The notes under the pieces are model-generated. The model searched no databases. It was not told the origin of the DNA and worked only from the letters and a program-made list of their open reading frames with translations. 64,000 bases of DNA from Paracoccaceae bacterium. GTDB taxonomy: Bacteria > Pseudomonadota > Alphaproteobacteria > Rhodobacterales > Rhodobacteraceae. Within the stretch, counting starts at the first letter, position 1, and each line of letters opens with the position of its first letter. A program made the position numbers and the translations under genes. Of the stretch, positions 46,677 through 56,700 are shown piece after piece. The DNA lies in the NCBI GenBank assembly GCA_020446815.1, contig JAGRDY010000026.1:248001-312000 (forward strand), written 5' to 3'.

Positions 46677-47453
46677 CTACTTGCCGGTGAACCGGGCCGC
46701 CCGCTTTTCCAGAAACGCCGCGACACCCTCACGAAAATCCGCGCTTCGCCCGCAGGTGCCCTGCAATTCCGCCTCGAGCGCCAGCTGCGTGTCAAGGTCA
46801 TTGGCAAAGCTGGCCCGCAGCGCGGTTCTGATATGCCGGTAGGCCACCGTCGGCCCACCTGCCAGATGTTGCGAGCGGGCCCGCCACGCGGCGTCGAATT
46901 CGTGATCGGGCACCGCCTGCCAGATCATCCCCCAGTCGGCGGCTTGCCTGGCGCTGATCTTCTCGGCAAAAAGCGCAGCCCCCATCGCCCGGGCAAAGCC
47001 GATCTGCCTGGGCAGCCAATAGCTGCCCCCCGCGTCGGGAATAAGGCCGATGCGCGCAAAGGCCTGGACAAAGCTCGCGGTCTCGGCGGCGATGACCACA
47101 TCCGCGGCCAGCGCCAGATTGGCCCCCGCCCCCGCCGCCACGCCGTTGACGGCGGCGATCACCGGAACCCTGGCGTCGAAAATCGCCCGCAGCATGGGTT
47201 CATATTCGTCGCGCAGGGTTCTTTGCAGATCCATGCCCTCGGCGCTGCCGGCATCGGCCAGATCCTGGCCCGAACAAAACGCCCGTCCGGCACCGGTCAG
47301 CACGATCACCCGCGCCGATCGTTCGGCCGCCCTGACCGCCGCCGTCACCTCCTCGCGCATCACGCGGTCAAGCGCGTTCATGACCTCGGGCCGGTTGAGG
47401 GTGACAACCGCCACGCCGTCGTTTTCGCTGAACAGAATTTTCTGAAATATCAT
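46677..47453 (-). CDS. Enoyl-CoA hydratase/isomerase family protein, PaaG-like
   Basis: 258 residues. The crotonase fold shows the oxyanion hole in TGAGRAFCSGQDLADAG and GVAAGAGANLALAADVV, and the catalytic segment RIGLIPDAGGSYWLPRQIG. An Asp in the last motif, rather than the Glu pair of classical hydratases, favours a PaaG-type 1,2-epoxyphenylacetyl-CoA isomerase, but other paa genes are not nearby. It may instead act in general fatty-acid degradation. Confidence 0.82.
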   Translation of the reverse strand: MIFQKILFSENDGVAVVTLNRPEVMNALDRVMREEVTAAVRAAERSARVIVLTGAGRAFCSGQDLADAGSAEGMDLQRTLRDEYEPMLRAIFDARVPVIAAVNGVAAGAGANLALAADVVIAAETASFVQAFARIGLIPDAGGSYWLPRQIGFARAMGAALFAEKISARQAADWGMIWQAVPDHEFDAAWRARSQHLAGGPTVAYRHIRTALRASFANDLDTQLALEAELQGTCGRSADFREGVAAFLEKRAARFTGK

Positions 47454-47528
47454 GACACGTTGATCCTGCGGGCTGAGACACCCGGCCAGACTAACCGATC
47501 GCGGCCTTCAGGACAGCAAAACCGAGCG

Positions 47529-47990
47529 TCACTTTCCGAGGATTTCGCGCAGCCGCGCCGTCTCGGCCTCCGACAACGCCCGCGGCGGCTCATCGGCAGT
47601 GGCGCGGCGGCGGCGCAGATACATCCCCGCACCGGCCAGCGCCAGCAGGAACATCACCGGCCCGGCGATCCACAGGATCAGGTTCGATCCCGATGCCGTG
47701 GGGCGCAAAAGGACATATTCGCCGTAACGGTCGACCAGATAGGCGATGGCCTCGGCGTCGCTGTCGCCCGCCACCAGCCTTTCGCGCACCAATAGCCGCA
47801 GGTCGCGGGCAAGGTCGGCATTGGATTCGTCGATGTTCTCGTTGCGGCAGACCAGACAGCGCAGCCCCTGGCTCAGTTCGCGCGCCCGCGCCTCCAGTAC
47901 CGGGTCGGCCAGCATCTCGTCGGGTTGCACCGCCAGCGACGGCGCGGCAAGCGGCAAGAGCAGCAGCACAAGCAAAACCATGACGCGCAT
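47529..47990 (-). CDS. ccmH: Cytochrome c maturation protein CcmH
   Basis: 153 residues. A signal peptide (1-20), the redox pair LRCLVCRNE (Cys45, Cys48), a helical periplasmic domain with RYGEYVLLRP, and one C-terminal transmembrane helix (about 105-124). It reduces apocytochrome c thiols for heme attachment and works with CcmF. Lies 4 nt downstream of ccmF. A separate CcmI is not seen here. Confidence 0.93.
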   Translation of the reverse strand: MRVMVLLVLLLLPLAAPSLAVQPDEMLADPVLEARARELSQGLRCLVCRNENIDESNADLARDLRLLVRERLVAGDSDAEAIAYLVDRYGEYVLLRPTASGSNLILWIAGPVMFLLALAGAGMYLRRRRATADEPPRALSEAETARLREILGK

Positions 47991-47994
47991 CAGG

Positions 47995-49965
47995 TTACTC
48001 CGCCGCGATTCCGGCCGCGCCCGCGCCGCGCCGCGCCTTGCGCGCGCCCGCGGCGACCCGGAACCGCCGGTCGGTCAGACTGACCGCGCCACCCAGCGCC
48101 ATGATGATGGCCCCGGCCCAGATCCAGTTGGCGAAAGGCTTGACATAGGTACGTACCGCCCAGCCGCCGCCGGTCTGCGGATCGCCGATGACCAGGTAAA
48201 GATCGCGCCAGACACCATTGTCGATGGCGGCCTCGGTGGTGGGCATTCGCGCCACCGGATAAAGCCGCTTTTCGGGGTGCAGCACGGCTACCAGCCTGCC
48301 GTTGCGGCTGATGCGCATGGTGGCCATGGTGCTTTGGTAATTCGGCCCGTCGACGCGCTCGACATTCGCCAGCGTCACGTCATAGCCCGCCACATCGAAG
48401 GTTTCGCCCAGTTGCGCCACGCGGATGTCCTCCACATCCCACGCGGTCAGCAAGGATATCCCCAGGATCGACACGCCGAAACCGGCATGGGCCAGCGCCT
48501 TGCCCCAATCGGCGCGCGGCAGCCGGGCCAGCCGCACGGTGCGGCGCCCGGCACGGTGCCAGAGTTCGCCCAGCGCCCCGCCGATCAGCCATACCCCCAG
48601 CACCACCCCGACCGGCGCCAGAACGGATCGTCCCGTCTGCATGACATAGGTCAGCGCGGCAAGTGCGAGCGCCAGCGCCAGCGCCCCCCAGAGCGGGCGC
48701 AAGCTCTGGCCGATGCGCGCGCGTTTCCACGGCATGATCGCCCCGAGCGGCAGAATGACCGCCAGCAGCACCATGAAGGGCGTGAAGGCCTGATTGAAGA
48801 ACGGCGCGCCGACCGACAGTTTCCGCCCGAAGGCCAGGTCCGCCACCAAGGGCCAAAGCGTGCCGACAAACACCACGAACGCCGCCACCGCCAGCAGAAC
48901 ATTGTTGAGCACCAGCGCCGATTCGCGGCTGACAAGCCCGAAAACGCCCCTAGCCTCCATCGCGCTGGCCCGGAACGCATAAAGAGTCAGCGCCCCGCCG
49001 ATGAAGACGGCGAGGATCGCCAGAATGAAGATGCCCCGTGCCGGATCGTTGGCAAAGGCATGAACGCTGGTCAGCACCCCCGATCGCACGATGAACGTGC
49101 CGGTCAGCGAAAAGGCGAAGGCGAGGATGGCCAGCAGGATGGTCCAGGCTTTCAGCGCCTCGCGCTTTTCCACCACGATCGCCGAATGCAACAGCGCCGT
49201 GGCGATCAGCCAGGGCATGAAACTGGCGTTTTCGACCGGATCCCAGAACCAGAAGCCGCCCCAGCCCAGCTCATAATAGGCCCACCATGATCCGAGAGCG
49301 ATGCCGATGGTCAGGAACATCCAGGCCGCCAGCGTCCAGGGCCGCACCCAGCGCGCCCAGGCCGCATCGACACGCCCCTCGATCAGGGCCGCTACGGCAA
49401 AGGAAAACGCCATGGATAGACCCACATAACCGAGGTAGAGAAAGGGCGGATGGAACGCCAGGCCGGGGTCTTGCAGCAGCGGGTTGAGATCCTCGCCGTT
49501 GAACGGCGGCTCGGCCAGCCGCAGGAACGGGTTCGAGGTGAAGATGATGAAACCCAGAAACGCCACCCCGATCATCGCCTGAACGCTCAGCACCCGCGCC
49601 TTGAGTCGGGGCGGAAGCCCTGCCCCGAACCACGCCGCCGACGCACCAAAACCCGACAGGATCAGCACCCACAAGAGCATCGAGCCTTCGTGATTGCCCC
49701 AGACACCCGCCACCTTGTAAAGCAGCGGCTTCAGGGTGTGCGAGTTAAGCACCACCAGGCGCAGCGAAAAATCCGATGTGACAAAGGCATAGGTGAGCGC
49801 CGCGAAGGAAAAGCCCAGACACAGGAACTGGGCCGTCGCGGCCGGCGTGGCCATCGCCATCCAGCCGCGCCATCCCTTCTGCGCCCCGATCAACGGAATC
49901 ACCGCCTGCAACGCGGCAATCGCCATCGCAAGGATCAGGGTGAAATGGCCGAGTTCCGCAATCAT
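47995..49965 (-). CDS. ccmF: Heme lyase CcmF
   Basis: 656 residues with about 14-15 hydrophobic helices. The heme-handling WWD domain is clear: LGSWWAYYELGWGGFWFWDPVENASFMPWL near residues 226-255, with flanking conserved His. It ligates heme to apocytochrome c at the periplasmic face. ccmH follows directly. Upstream, two lysis genes separate it from ccmE. Confidence 0.95.
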   Translation of the reverse strand: MIAELGHFTLILAMAIAALQAVIPLIGAQKGWRGWMAMATPAATAQFLCLGFSFAALTYAFVTSDFSLRLVVLNSHTLKPLLYKVAGVWGNHEGSMLLWVLILSGFGASAAWFGAGLPPRLKARVLSVQAMIGVAFLGFIIFTSNPFLRLAEPPFNGEDLNPLLQDPGLAFHPPFLYLGYVGLSMAFSFAVAALIEGRVDAAWARWVRPWTLAAWMFLTIGIALGSWWAYYELGWGGFWFWDPVENASFMPWLIATALLHSAIVVEKREALKAWTILLAILAFAFSLTGTFIVRSGVLTSVHAFANDPARGIFILAILAVFIGGALTLYAFRASAMEARGVFGLVSRESALVLNNVLLAVAAFVVFVGTLWPLVADLAFGRKLSVGAPFFNQAFTPFMVLLAVILPLGAIMPWKRARIGQSLRPLWGALALALALAALTYVMQTGRSVLAPVGVVLGVWLIGGALGELWHRAGRRTVRLARLPRADWGKALAHAGFGVSILGISLLTAWDVEDIRVAQLGETFDVAGYDVTLANVERVDGPNYQSTMATMRISRNGRLVAVLHPEKRLYPVARMPTTEAAIDNGVWRDLYLVIGDPQTGGGWAVRTYVKPFANWIWAGAIIMALGGAVSLTDRRFRVAAGARKARRGAGAAGIAAE

Positions 49966-50044
49966 CCGCGCATCTTAATGCGCCCTGCCGCCAAGGCCAA
50001 TGCCCTGCGCGCCGATGTCGCGGCAATGTGTGCGGGCGCGGCGT

Positions 50045-50530
50045 TCAGCCGTCACCCCGGCCGCGCCATTCGGAAAGGGCGGCATTCTCGGCGGGCTTCG
50101 CCGGGCGCCGCTGACCGGCAGCCGCGGCGGGCGGCTTGACGCGCAGATAATGCGCCTCGCGGGCCCCGAAATAAAACCCCACGATCGCCGCCAACAGCCA
50201 CCAGAGCGGTTCAGGCACATAGTTCAACCCGATCATGCGTTCGGCGAAACTGGCCGGATCGACCATCGCATAGACGAAAAGCCCCAGTGTGCCCAGTGCC
50301 AGCATCGGCCGGGGCAACCGGTTCAACCCGTTGACCAGACGGTCGAAGAATCCGGGCCGCAGATATTGAAACTCGTCTCCGTGCTCGTCCAGCGCGGCCA
50401 GATAGGCGTCATGCCCGACCTGCATACTCCGGGTGGCGTTGGGGGTGAACACTTCGGCAACGTCCCGGGCCGCCCGCGCCAGCGCGGTGGTGGCGGCCGG
50501 CCCGCCGATGACGCGCGAAATCAGGCCCAT
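50045..50530 (-). CDS. Holin of the GTA three-TM family
   Basis: 161 residues from ATG at 50530, giving MGLISRVIGG as in relatives; ATG at 50539 is an alternative. Hydrophobic helices are PMLALGTLGLFVYAMVD (about 85-102) and WWLLAAIVGFYFGAREAHY (about 122-141), with a weaker amphipathic N-terminal segment and a basic tail. This fits holins used to release gene transfer agents. It overlaps the 3' end of the muramidase gene by 10 nt. Holins form pores that let the muramidase reach peptidoglycan. Confidence 0.78.
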   Translation of the reverse strand: MGLISRVIGGPAATTALARAARDVAEVFTPNATRSMQVGHDAYLAALDEHGDEFQYLRPGFFDRLVNGLNRLPRPMLALGTLGLFVYAMVDPASFAERMIGLNYVPEPLWWLLAAIVGFYFGAREAHYLRVKPPAAAAGQRRPAKPAENAALSEWRGRGDG

Positions 50531-51132
50531 CTGGCGCATCTTTCGCGGTGCTCGGCCTCGCTCAGGCGAAACCGGGGGCTGATGAATTCCTCGGCGCGGG
50601 TGATCCACCCCCCCTTGCCGCCATCGCGCCGGCGGGCATATTTGCGGCTGGCGGGGCGGGCGTCGGCCAGCGCGTAATAGTAGTTGCGCCGGGCGATCCC
50701 ATAGGCATCGGCGATCAGATCGGGGGCGGCATCGGCCGCGGCACGGGCGGCGCCGATGGTGCGTGCACCGATGATCCCGTCATCGGCAAGGGCGTGGCCC
50801 ATCTCGACCAGCAGGCGTTGGAGGACCTTCACCGCATTTGCCCCGGCGTTGACATACATGTCGAAAACCGGCGGTTGCAGCATGTCGGGCAATTCGGCGA
50901 TCCGCGGGCGCCGCCAGTAGTGCTCGATGAAAATCTCCACCGCCTGCGGCCTTGTCAGCTTCCTGACATCCGCCACGCCGATCCTGCCATCACCCGTCAG
51001 GTCGAGCCCCAGACGGCGCAGGGTGTGCAGCGTGACACCATATTTCGTTGCCCCGCCCGGATCATCGGGGTCATTGGCATAGCCGCCTTCACGGGCAATG
51101 ATGGCGGAGGCGATTTCGCTGACGCTCTGCAT
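50521..51132 (-). CDS. GH108 N-acetylmuramidase (holin-associated endolysin)
   Basis: 203 residues. The GH108 catalytic segment IIAREGGYANDPDDPGGATKYGVT (catalytic Glu near 15) starts the protein, and the C-terminal half resembles the PG-binding-3 domain (LLVEMGHALADDGIIGARTIGA). A DLTGDGRIGVAD segment near residues 44-55 matches an EF-hand/dockerin calcium loop. No signal peptide, as expected for a holin-dependent endolysin. It is followed directly by the holin. Confidence 0.85.
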   Translation of the reverse strand: MQSVSEIASAIIAREGGYANDPDDPGGATKYGVTLHTLRRLGLDLTGDGRIGVADVRKLTRPQAVEIFIEHYWRRPRIAELPDMLQPPVFDMYVNAGANAVKVLQRLLVEMGHALADDGIIGARTIGAARAAADAAPDLIADAYGIARRNYYYALADARPASRKYARRRDGGKGGWITRAEEFISPRFRLSEAEHRERCARWA

Positions 51133-51177
51133 GGGCCTCTCCTCGATCAGAACCGGGGCGAGCCTGCGAAAGAATGG

Positions 51178-51636
51178 TTAATTCGTCACTGCATCGGCGT
51201 TCGGATCGACATAGACGCCTTGTTCCTTCAAGGCGTCTATGACTTCGCGGGGCATGTATGTTTCATCGTGTTTCGCAAGTATTTCAGTGGCTTCGAACGT
51301 GCCGTCAATCAACCGGCCGGTCGCCACCAGGCCTTGTTTCTCGGCAAAGAGATCGGGAAGAACGCCGGTATAGGTCACCGGCACGGTGGCGTTGCCATCG
51401 GTCACGCGAAAGGTGATCGACGTACCTTCGCCGCGCACCAGGCTGCCTTCCTCGACCAGCCCGCCCAGCCGAAACACCTCTGCCTCCGGCGGCGTTTTTT
51501 CGGCCACTTCGGTCGGCGAGCGGAAAAACTGCAAGGCGTCCGGGGCGGCCAGATAGAAGGCGGCGAAACTGGCCGCCATCGCCACGGCGGCGATGGCGAT
51601 GATCTGGATGCGGCGCTGTTTTTTCAGGCTTTTCAT
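51178..51636 (-). CDS. ccmE: Cytochrome c-type biogenesis protein CcmE (heme chaperone)
   Basis: 152 residues from ATG at 51636. One N-terminal membrane anchor (about 10-31) and a periplasmic OB fold ending in LAKHDETYMP, where His123 is the covalent heme ligand and Tyr127 the axial ligand. It receives heme from CcmABC and passes it to CcmF. argC lies 7 nt upstream; the lysis pair separates it from ccmF. Confidence 0.94.
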   Translation of the reverse strand: MKSLKKQRRIQIIAIAAVAMAASFAAFYLAAPDALQFFRSPTEVAEKTPPEAEVFRLGGLVEEGSLVRGEGTSITFRVTDGNATVPVTYTGVLPDLFAEKQGLVATGRLIDGTFEATEILAKHDETYMPREVIDALKEQGVYVDPNADAVTN

Positions 51637-51643
51637 GGCTGGC

Positions 51644-52669
51644 TCACGGGAAGACCGGCGACAGGGCAAGACCGGCGGTTTCGTCAAGACCCAGCATGAT
51701 GTTGGCATTCTGCACGGCCTGGCCCGACGCCCCCTTCATCAGGTTGTCGAGCACCGAAACGATGATCACCCGCCCGCCCGTCCGGTCGGCCACAACCCCG
51801 ATATGGCACTGGTTCGACCCCCTGACATGCAGCGTCGCGGGATGCTGGCCCAGCGGCAGCACCTGCAGGAACGGCTCGTCACCGTATCTGTCGGCCAGCG
51901 TCCGGTGCACCTCGCCGGCATCGCCCGCCGCATAGATGGTGGCCATCATGCCGCGGCTCATCGGCAGCAGATGCGGGGTGAAGCTGGCGGTCACCGGCCT
52001 GCCGGCGGCCAGTGACAATTCCTGATCCAACTCGCCCATATGGCGGTGATGGGCGACGCCATAAGCGGAAAAGCCGTCATTGACCTCGCAAAAAAGGTTG
52101 CCTTCGCGCAGCGCCCGCCCGGCCCCCGAAACCCCCGACTTGGCGTCGATGACAATGCCGTCGCCACTGATCGCACCGGCCTGCAAAAGCGGGACAAGCG
52201 GCAGAAGCGACGTGGCGACATAGCAGCCGGTATTGGCGGTGATGCGCGCGCGGGCGATCTGGTCGCGGTAAATTTCGGGCAGGCCAAAGGCCACTTCGGG
52301 CTGCAGATCCATCGCGCCATGCTCCAGCCCGTACCATTTCTTGTATGCCGCGCCATCGCGAAGCCGGAAATCGGCCGACAGATCGACGATTCTGACCCGC
52401 CCGCCGACGCTCTTGGCAAATCCGTGGGTCACTCCGTGGGGCAACGCACAAAAGGCAAGATCGATGGCGGAAAAATCGATCTCCTCGATCGTCGTCAGTC
52501 CTGGCAGCTTCAGATGGCGCAGATGCGGGAAAACCTCCGCCATGTCCTGCCCGGCCTTGCGGTCGGCGGAAAGGGCGGCGATCCGCATCGCCGGATGGGT
52601 GGTGATCAGGCGCACAAGCTCGGCGCCGGTATAGCCCGAAGCGCCCAGGATGGCGATCTTGTGGGACAT
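51644..52669 (-). CDS. argC: N-acetyl-gamma-glutamyl-phosphate reductase
   Basis: 341 residues from the second ATG, at 52669, which has GGGAG at 6 nt; the first ATG (52675) is too close to it. N-terminal NAD(P) fold KIAILGASGYTGAELVRL, catalytic Cys in ITANTGCYVATSLLPL and a C-terminal HRHMGELDQELS region with catalytic His. It is the third enzyme of arginine synthesis. The 5' region holds an Arg-rich short ORF. Confidence 0.94.
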   Translation of the reverse strand: MSHKIAILGASGYTGAELVRLITTHPAMRIAALSADRKAGQDMAEVFPHLRHLKLPGLTTIEEIDFSAIDLAFCALPHGVTHGFAKSVGGRVRIVDLSADFRLRDGAAYKKWYGLEHGAMDLQPEVAFGLPEIYRDQIARARITANTGCYVATSLLPLVPLLQAGAISGDGIVIDAKSGVSGAGRALREGNLFCEVNDGFSAYGVAHHRHMGELDQELSLAAGRPVTASFTPHLLPMSRGMMATIYAAGDAGEVHRTLADRYGDEPFLQVLPLGQHPATLHVRGSNQCHIGVVADRTGGRVIIVSVLDNLMKGASGQAVQNANIMLGLDETAGLALSPVFP

Positions 52670-52720
52670 GTCCATCTCCCTTCAGGGTCGCGCGTTAGAT
52701 GTCTGAACGGGGGGCGGGAT

Positions 52721-52801
52721 TCAATGGCTTTGTTGGCCGCGCCGTTCAAATCTGCCGGCGCACGGCACCTGCCGGCGATCGCGCCAGCGCCCGTATTGCA
52801 T
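52721..52801 (-). CDS. Putative Arg-rich upstream ORF of argC, 26 residues
   Basis: ATG at 52801 with AAAGGA about 8 nt upstream; stop TGA at 52721-52723. The product begins MQYGRWRDRRQ and has seven Arg in 26 residues. It ends 52 nt before the argC start. Arg-rich content just upstream of an arginine-synthesis gene suggests a leader peptide, but there is no clear terminator hairpin with a T-tract, and Arg-rich frames are common by chance at this GC content. Confidence 0.35.
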   Translation of the reverse strand: MQYGRWRDRRQVPCAGRFERRGQQSH

Positions 52802-52884
52802 GACCTTCATCCTTTAATCCGTTGAATAAAGGGTCGTTTCTCTTTTTATCCTGCCGCCGCACCCGGCACCCCCAACCGCAACGC

Positions 52885-53697
52885 TCAGGCCGCCTCGAAG
52901 ACAACGCCGCGCCGAAAGAACTGGGTCGCCTTCACTGACACGCGTTCCGGCGATCCGGTGGTCAGCAGTCTTGTGGTGGTGCCGGAGCCGATGAATTCCG
53001 GGTGGCGCTCCAGATAATCGGCAAGACTCGCGGCCACCAGATCGGCTTGCGAATACATCCTCACCTCCGGGCCCAAGGCTTCCTGAAAGGTCTCTTGCAA
53101 AAGCGGGTAATGCGTACAGCCCAATACCGCCGCCTGCGGATGCGGCATCCGCCGTTTCAAGGCCTCGACATGGGCGCGCACCAGCGTTTCGGCCAGCATC
53201 TCGTCGCCCTCCTCGATGGCATCGACGACGCCGCCGCAGGGCTGCGCCTCGACATCGACCCCGACGGCGCGAAAGGCCAGTTCGCGCTGAAAGGCCCGGC
53301 TGGCCACGGTCGCCGGCGTGGCAAAAAGTGCCACATGCTTAATCGCCACTTCACGCGGCGGGCTGTTGTCGCCCCATTGCCGTTCGGTCAGCGCCTCGAT
53401 CAGCGGCACGAAAACGCCCAGCACGCGCTTGTCTTCGGGCACCCAGCTTTCCTGCATCCGCCGCAGCGCGGCAGCCGAGGCGGTATTGCAGGCCAGCACC
53501 ACAAGGTCGCAGCCTTCGGCCCAAAGCCGTTCGACCCCGGCGCAGGTCAGATCGAAAATATCCTCGGCGGTGCGCACGCCGTAGGGCGCATGGGCATTAT
53601 CACCAAGATAGACGAACGACATCGCCGGCATGGCCCGCGCCACCGCATCAAGAACCGTCAGACCGCCCAACCCAGAATCAAAGATGCCAATTGCCAT
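52885..53697 (-). CDS. murI: Glutamate racemase
   Basis: 270 residues. Both catalytic Cys motifs are present: [13 protein letters not shown] near residue 69 and [10 protein letters not shown] near residue 193. The N-terminal [14 protein letters not shown] with Asp-Ser is diagnostic. It makes D-glutamate for peptidoglycan. About 26 nt separate its start from the stop of the upstream oxidoreductase, so the two may share a transcript. Confidence 0.95.
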   Translation of the reverse strand: MAIGIFDSGLGGLTVLDAVARAMPAMSFVYLGDNAHAPYGVRTAEDIFDLTCAGVERLWAEGCDLVVLACNTASAAALRRMQESWVPEDKRVLGVFVPLIEALTERQWGDNSPPREVAIKHVALFATPATVASRAFQRELAFRAVGVDVEAQPCGGVVDAIEEGDEMLAETLVRAHVEALKRRMPHPQAAVLGCTHYPLLQETFQEALGPEVRMYSQADLVAASLADYLERHPEFIGSGTTTRLLTTGSPERVSVKATQFFRRGVVFEAA

Positions 53698-53723
53698 GTC
53701 GCGTTTCCTTATGGGGGGTGGAT

Positions 53724-56700
53724 CTATTCCGCCGCCGCTTGCCGAGGCGCGCCCCCGGCGCGGATCACGGCCAGCAATTCTTCGCGCCGTCTGGCCGCGC
53801 GGGCCGCCGCGGCCAGCTTGACCGGGCCGAACCCGCGGATGTCAAGCGGCAATTCGGCAAGGGCGCGGGCGGCATCGAGTGTTGCCGCACCTGTCTTGGG
53901 CCATATCTCGGCCATGTCGGCTTCATACTGAGCGATCAGGGCGCGTTCCACTTTCCGCTCCTCGCTGCGCGCGAACAGATCCCACCGCGTGCCCCGCAGG
54001 CGTTTCATCCGCGCCAACACCCAAAAGACCTGCCGCATCCAGGGGCCGAAGCTGCGTTTTGCAGGGCGCCCGTCGGGGCCCGGTTTCGACAGGATCGGCG
54101 GCGCGAGGTGAAAGCGCATGGTGAAGGATCCGTCGAATTCGGCACGCGCCTTTTGCAGGGTTTCCAGATGCAGCCGCGCCACCTCGTATTCGTCCTTGTA
54201 GGCCAAAAGCTTGTGATACCCCGCGGCCACCGCGTCGCGCAGCGATGCGGGCGCGGCATCGACCAGATGGCGGTAGCGTTTGGCGTAAGCGGCGTTCTGG
54301 TAGCGCGTCAGATGATCGGCCCGATAGCCGATCTTTTCTTCCAGCGACAGCGGTTTGTCCAGGGTTGCGCGCAGCAGATCGGCGGCCTCGCCCGGAAATG
54401 CCGCCGCCCAGCGGCCGATATCGAATGCCGAGAGATTCCTGCTCACCGCCGTTGCGTTCAGTTCGATCGCCTGCCGGATGGCCGCCCCGGAAAGCGGGAT
54501 CAGCCCCTTTTGCCAGGCCGCGCCCAGAACCAGCATGTTGGAAAAGATCGAATCCCCCATCAACCGCAGCGCCAGAGCCGTGGCATCGAAAAAGCTGACC
54601 CTGTCGCGCAACCGCGCCTCGAGCGCCAGCCGCAATTGCGGGGTCGGCAGGTGGAATTCACGGTTGCGGGTGAATTCGCCGGTAATGATCTCATGGGCGT
54701 TGACCACCGCACCGGTGCGCCCGGTGGTCATCAGCCCCAGCATCGGCGCGCCGCCCGTCACCACCAGATCGCCGCCGATGACCGTGTCCGCCTCGCCCGT
54801 CGCCACCCGGATGGCGCTGATGTCTTCGGGCTTTTCGGCCAGGCGCAGATGGATCAGCACCGCGCCGCCCTTCTGGGCCAGCCCGGCCATTTCCATCATC
54901 CCCGCCCCCTTGCCGTCGCATTGGGCGGCCTGCGCCAGCACCGCCCCGATGGTGACGATGCCGGTGCCGCCGACACCGGTGATGACGATGTTATGGGTTC
55001 CGTTGATGGCCGGCAGGACGGGTTCGGGCAGTTCCGGCAGGCTGAAATCGGCCGCCTCGGGTTTTCTGACCGTCGCGCCGCTCAGCGTCACGAAGGACGG
55101 GCAAAACCCGTTCAGGCAGGAAAAATCCTTGTTGCAGGACGATTGGTCTATCGCCCGCTTGCGGCCCAGTTCGGTGTCGACCGGCACGATCGACACGCAG
55201 TTCGACTGCACTCCGCAATCGCCGCAGCCTTCGCAGACATCGGCATTGATGAAAACCCGCCTGTCGATATCTGGGAAGGTACCGCGCTTGCGGCGGCGGC
55301 GTTTTTCGGCGGCGCAGGTCTGAACATAAATTATCGCGGACACACCTTTGATTTCACGATATTTCTTTTGAACAATCGGCATTTCCGCACGTTCGAACCT
55401 TTCGATCCCCGCGGGAAAGCCGGCAAAGTCGATATCTTCCTTCTCATCATAGACGAGCGCGATGTGCTGCACCCCCATCGCCTGAATTTCGCGGGCGATC
55501 CGCTGGGCCGTCAGGCCGCCTTCATTGGCCTGCCCGCCGGTCATTGCCACGGCGTCGTTGAACAGGATCTTGTAGGTGATGTTGGTTTCCGCCGCCAACG
55601 CCGCGCGGATCGCCTGAACACCCGAATGGTTATAGGTGCCGTCGCCGAGATTCTGAAACACATGCGGTGTGTTGGAAAAGACCGACTCCCCGATCCAGTT
55701 GGCCCCTTCACCGCCCATGTGCGTGAACCCGGTTGTCGACCGGTCCATCCATTGCACCATGTAATGGCAGCCAATTCCGGCATAGGCGCGTGACCCGTCG
55801 GGAACCTTGGTGGATATATTGTGCGGACAGCCCGAACAGTAATAGGGCAGCCGCGCGGCCAGTTGCGGCGCATTATCGGCTTTGCGCGCGTCTTCAAGGC
55901 GTTGCAGACCGGCCTTGATGTGGTCCGTTCCGCGGCCTTCCTCGATCAGGATGGCGCCGAGTTTCTCGGCGATGCCGATCGGATCCAGCGCATAGCGGGT
56001 CGGGAAAAGCTCCAGCCGCCGGCCGTGTTCCCAGTTGTCGCCCTTGTGCCAGCCATAAACCCGCCGCCCGCCGCGGTCGTCGAAAATCGCCTCTTTCACC
56101 TGCACTTCGATCAGTTTGCGCTTTTCTTCCACCACCACGATCAGATCGAGCCCCGCCGCCCATTCGTGAAAGCTGTCCATGTCAAGCGGGAAAGTCTGGC
56201 CCACCTTGTAGGTGGTCAGCCCCAGCCGCTCGGCCTCGGCGCTGTCGATGCCCAGCAGGCTCAGTGCGTGAACCAGATCGAGCCAGTTCTTCCCCGCCGC
56301 CACAAAACCGATCCTGGCGCCCGGCTTTCCCCAGATACGGTGATCAATTCTGTTAGCGCGGGCAAAGGCTTCGGCGGCGAACCTCTTGTAATCTATCATC
56401 CGCGCTTCCTGCGCAACAGGGGTATCCTGCAAGCGAATGTTCAGCCCCCCCCGCGGCATGTCGAAATCGGGCGCCACGAACGACAGCCGGAAAGGATCGC
56501 CATCGACGATCGAGGTCGCCTCGACCGTATCCTTCATGGTCTTCAGCCCGACCCAAAGCCCCGAAAACCGGCTGAGCGCCCAGCCGTAAAGGCCGAAATC
56601 CAGAACTTCCTGAACCCCTGCCGGGGATACCACCGGCATATAGGCATCGACCATCGCCCAATCGGACTGGTGCAGCACGGTCGAACTTTCGCCGGTGTGA

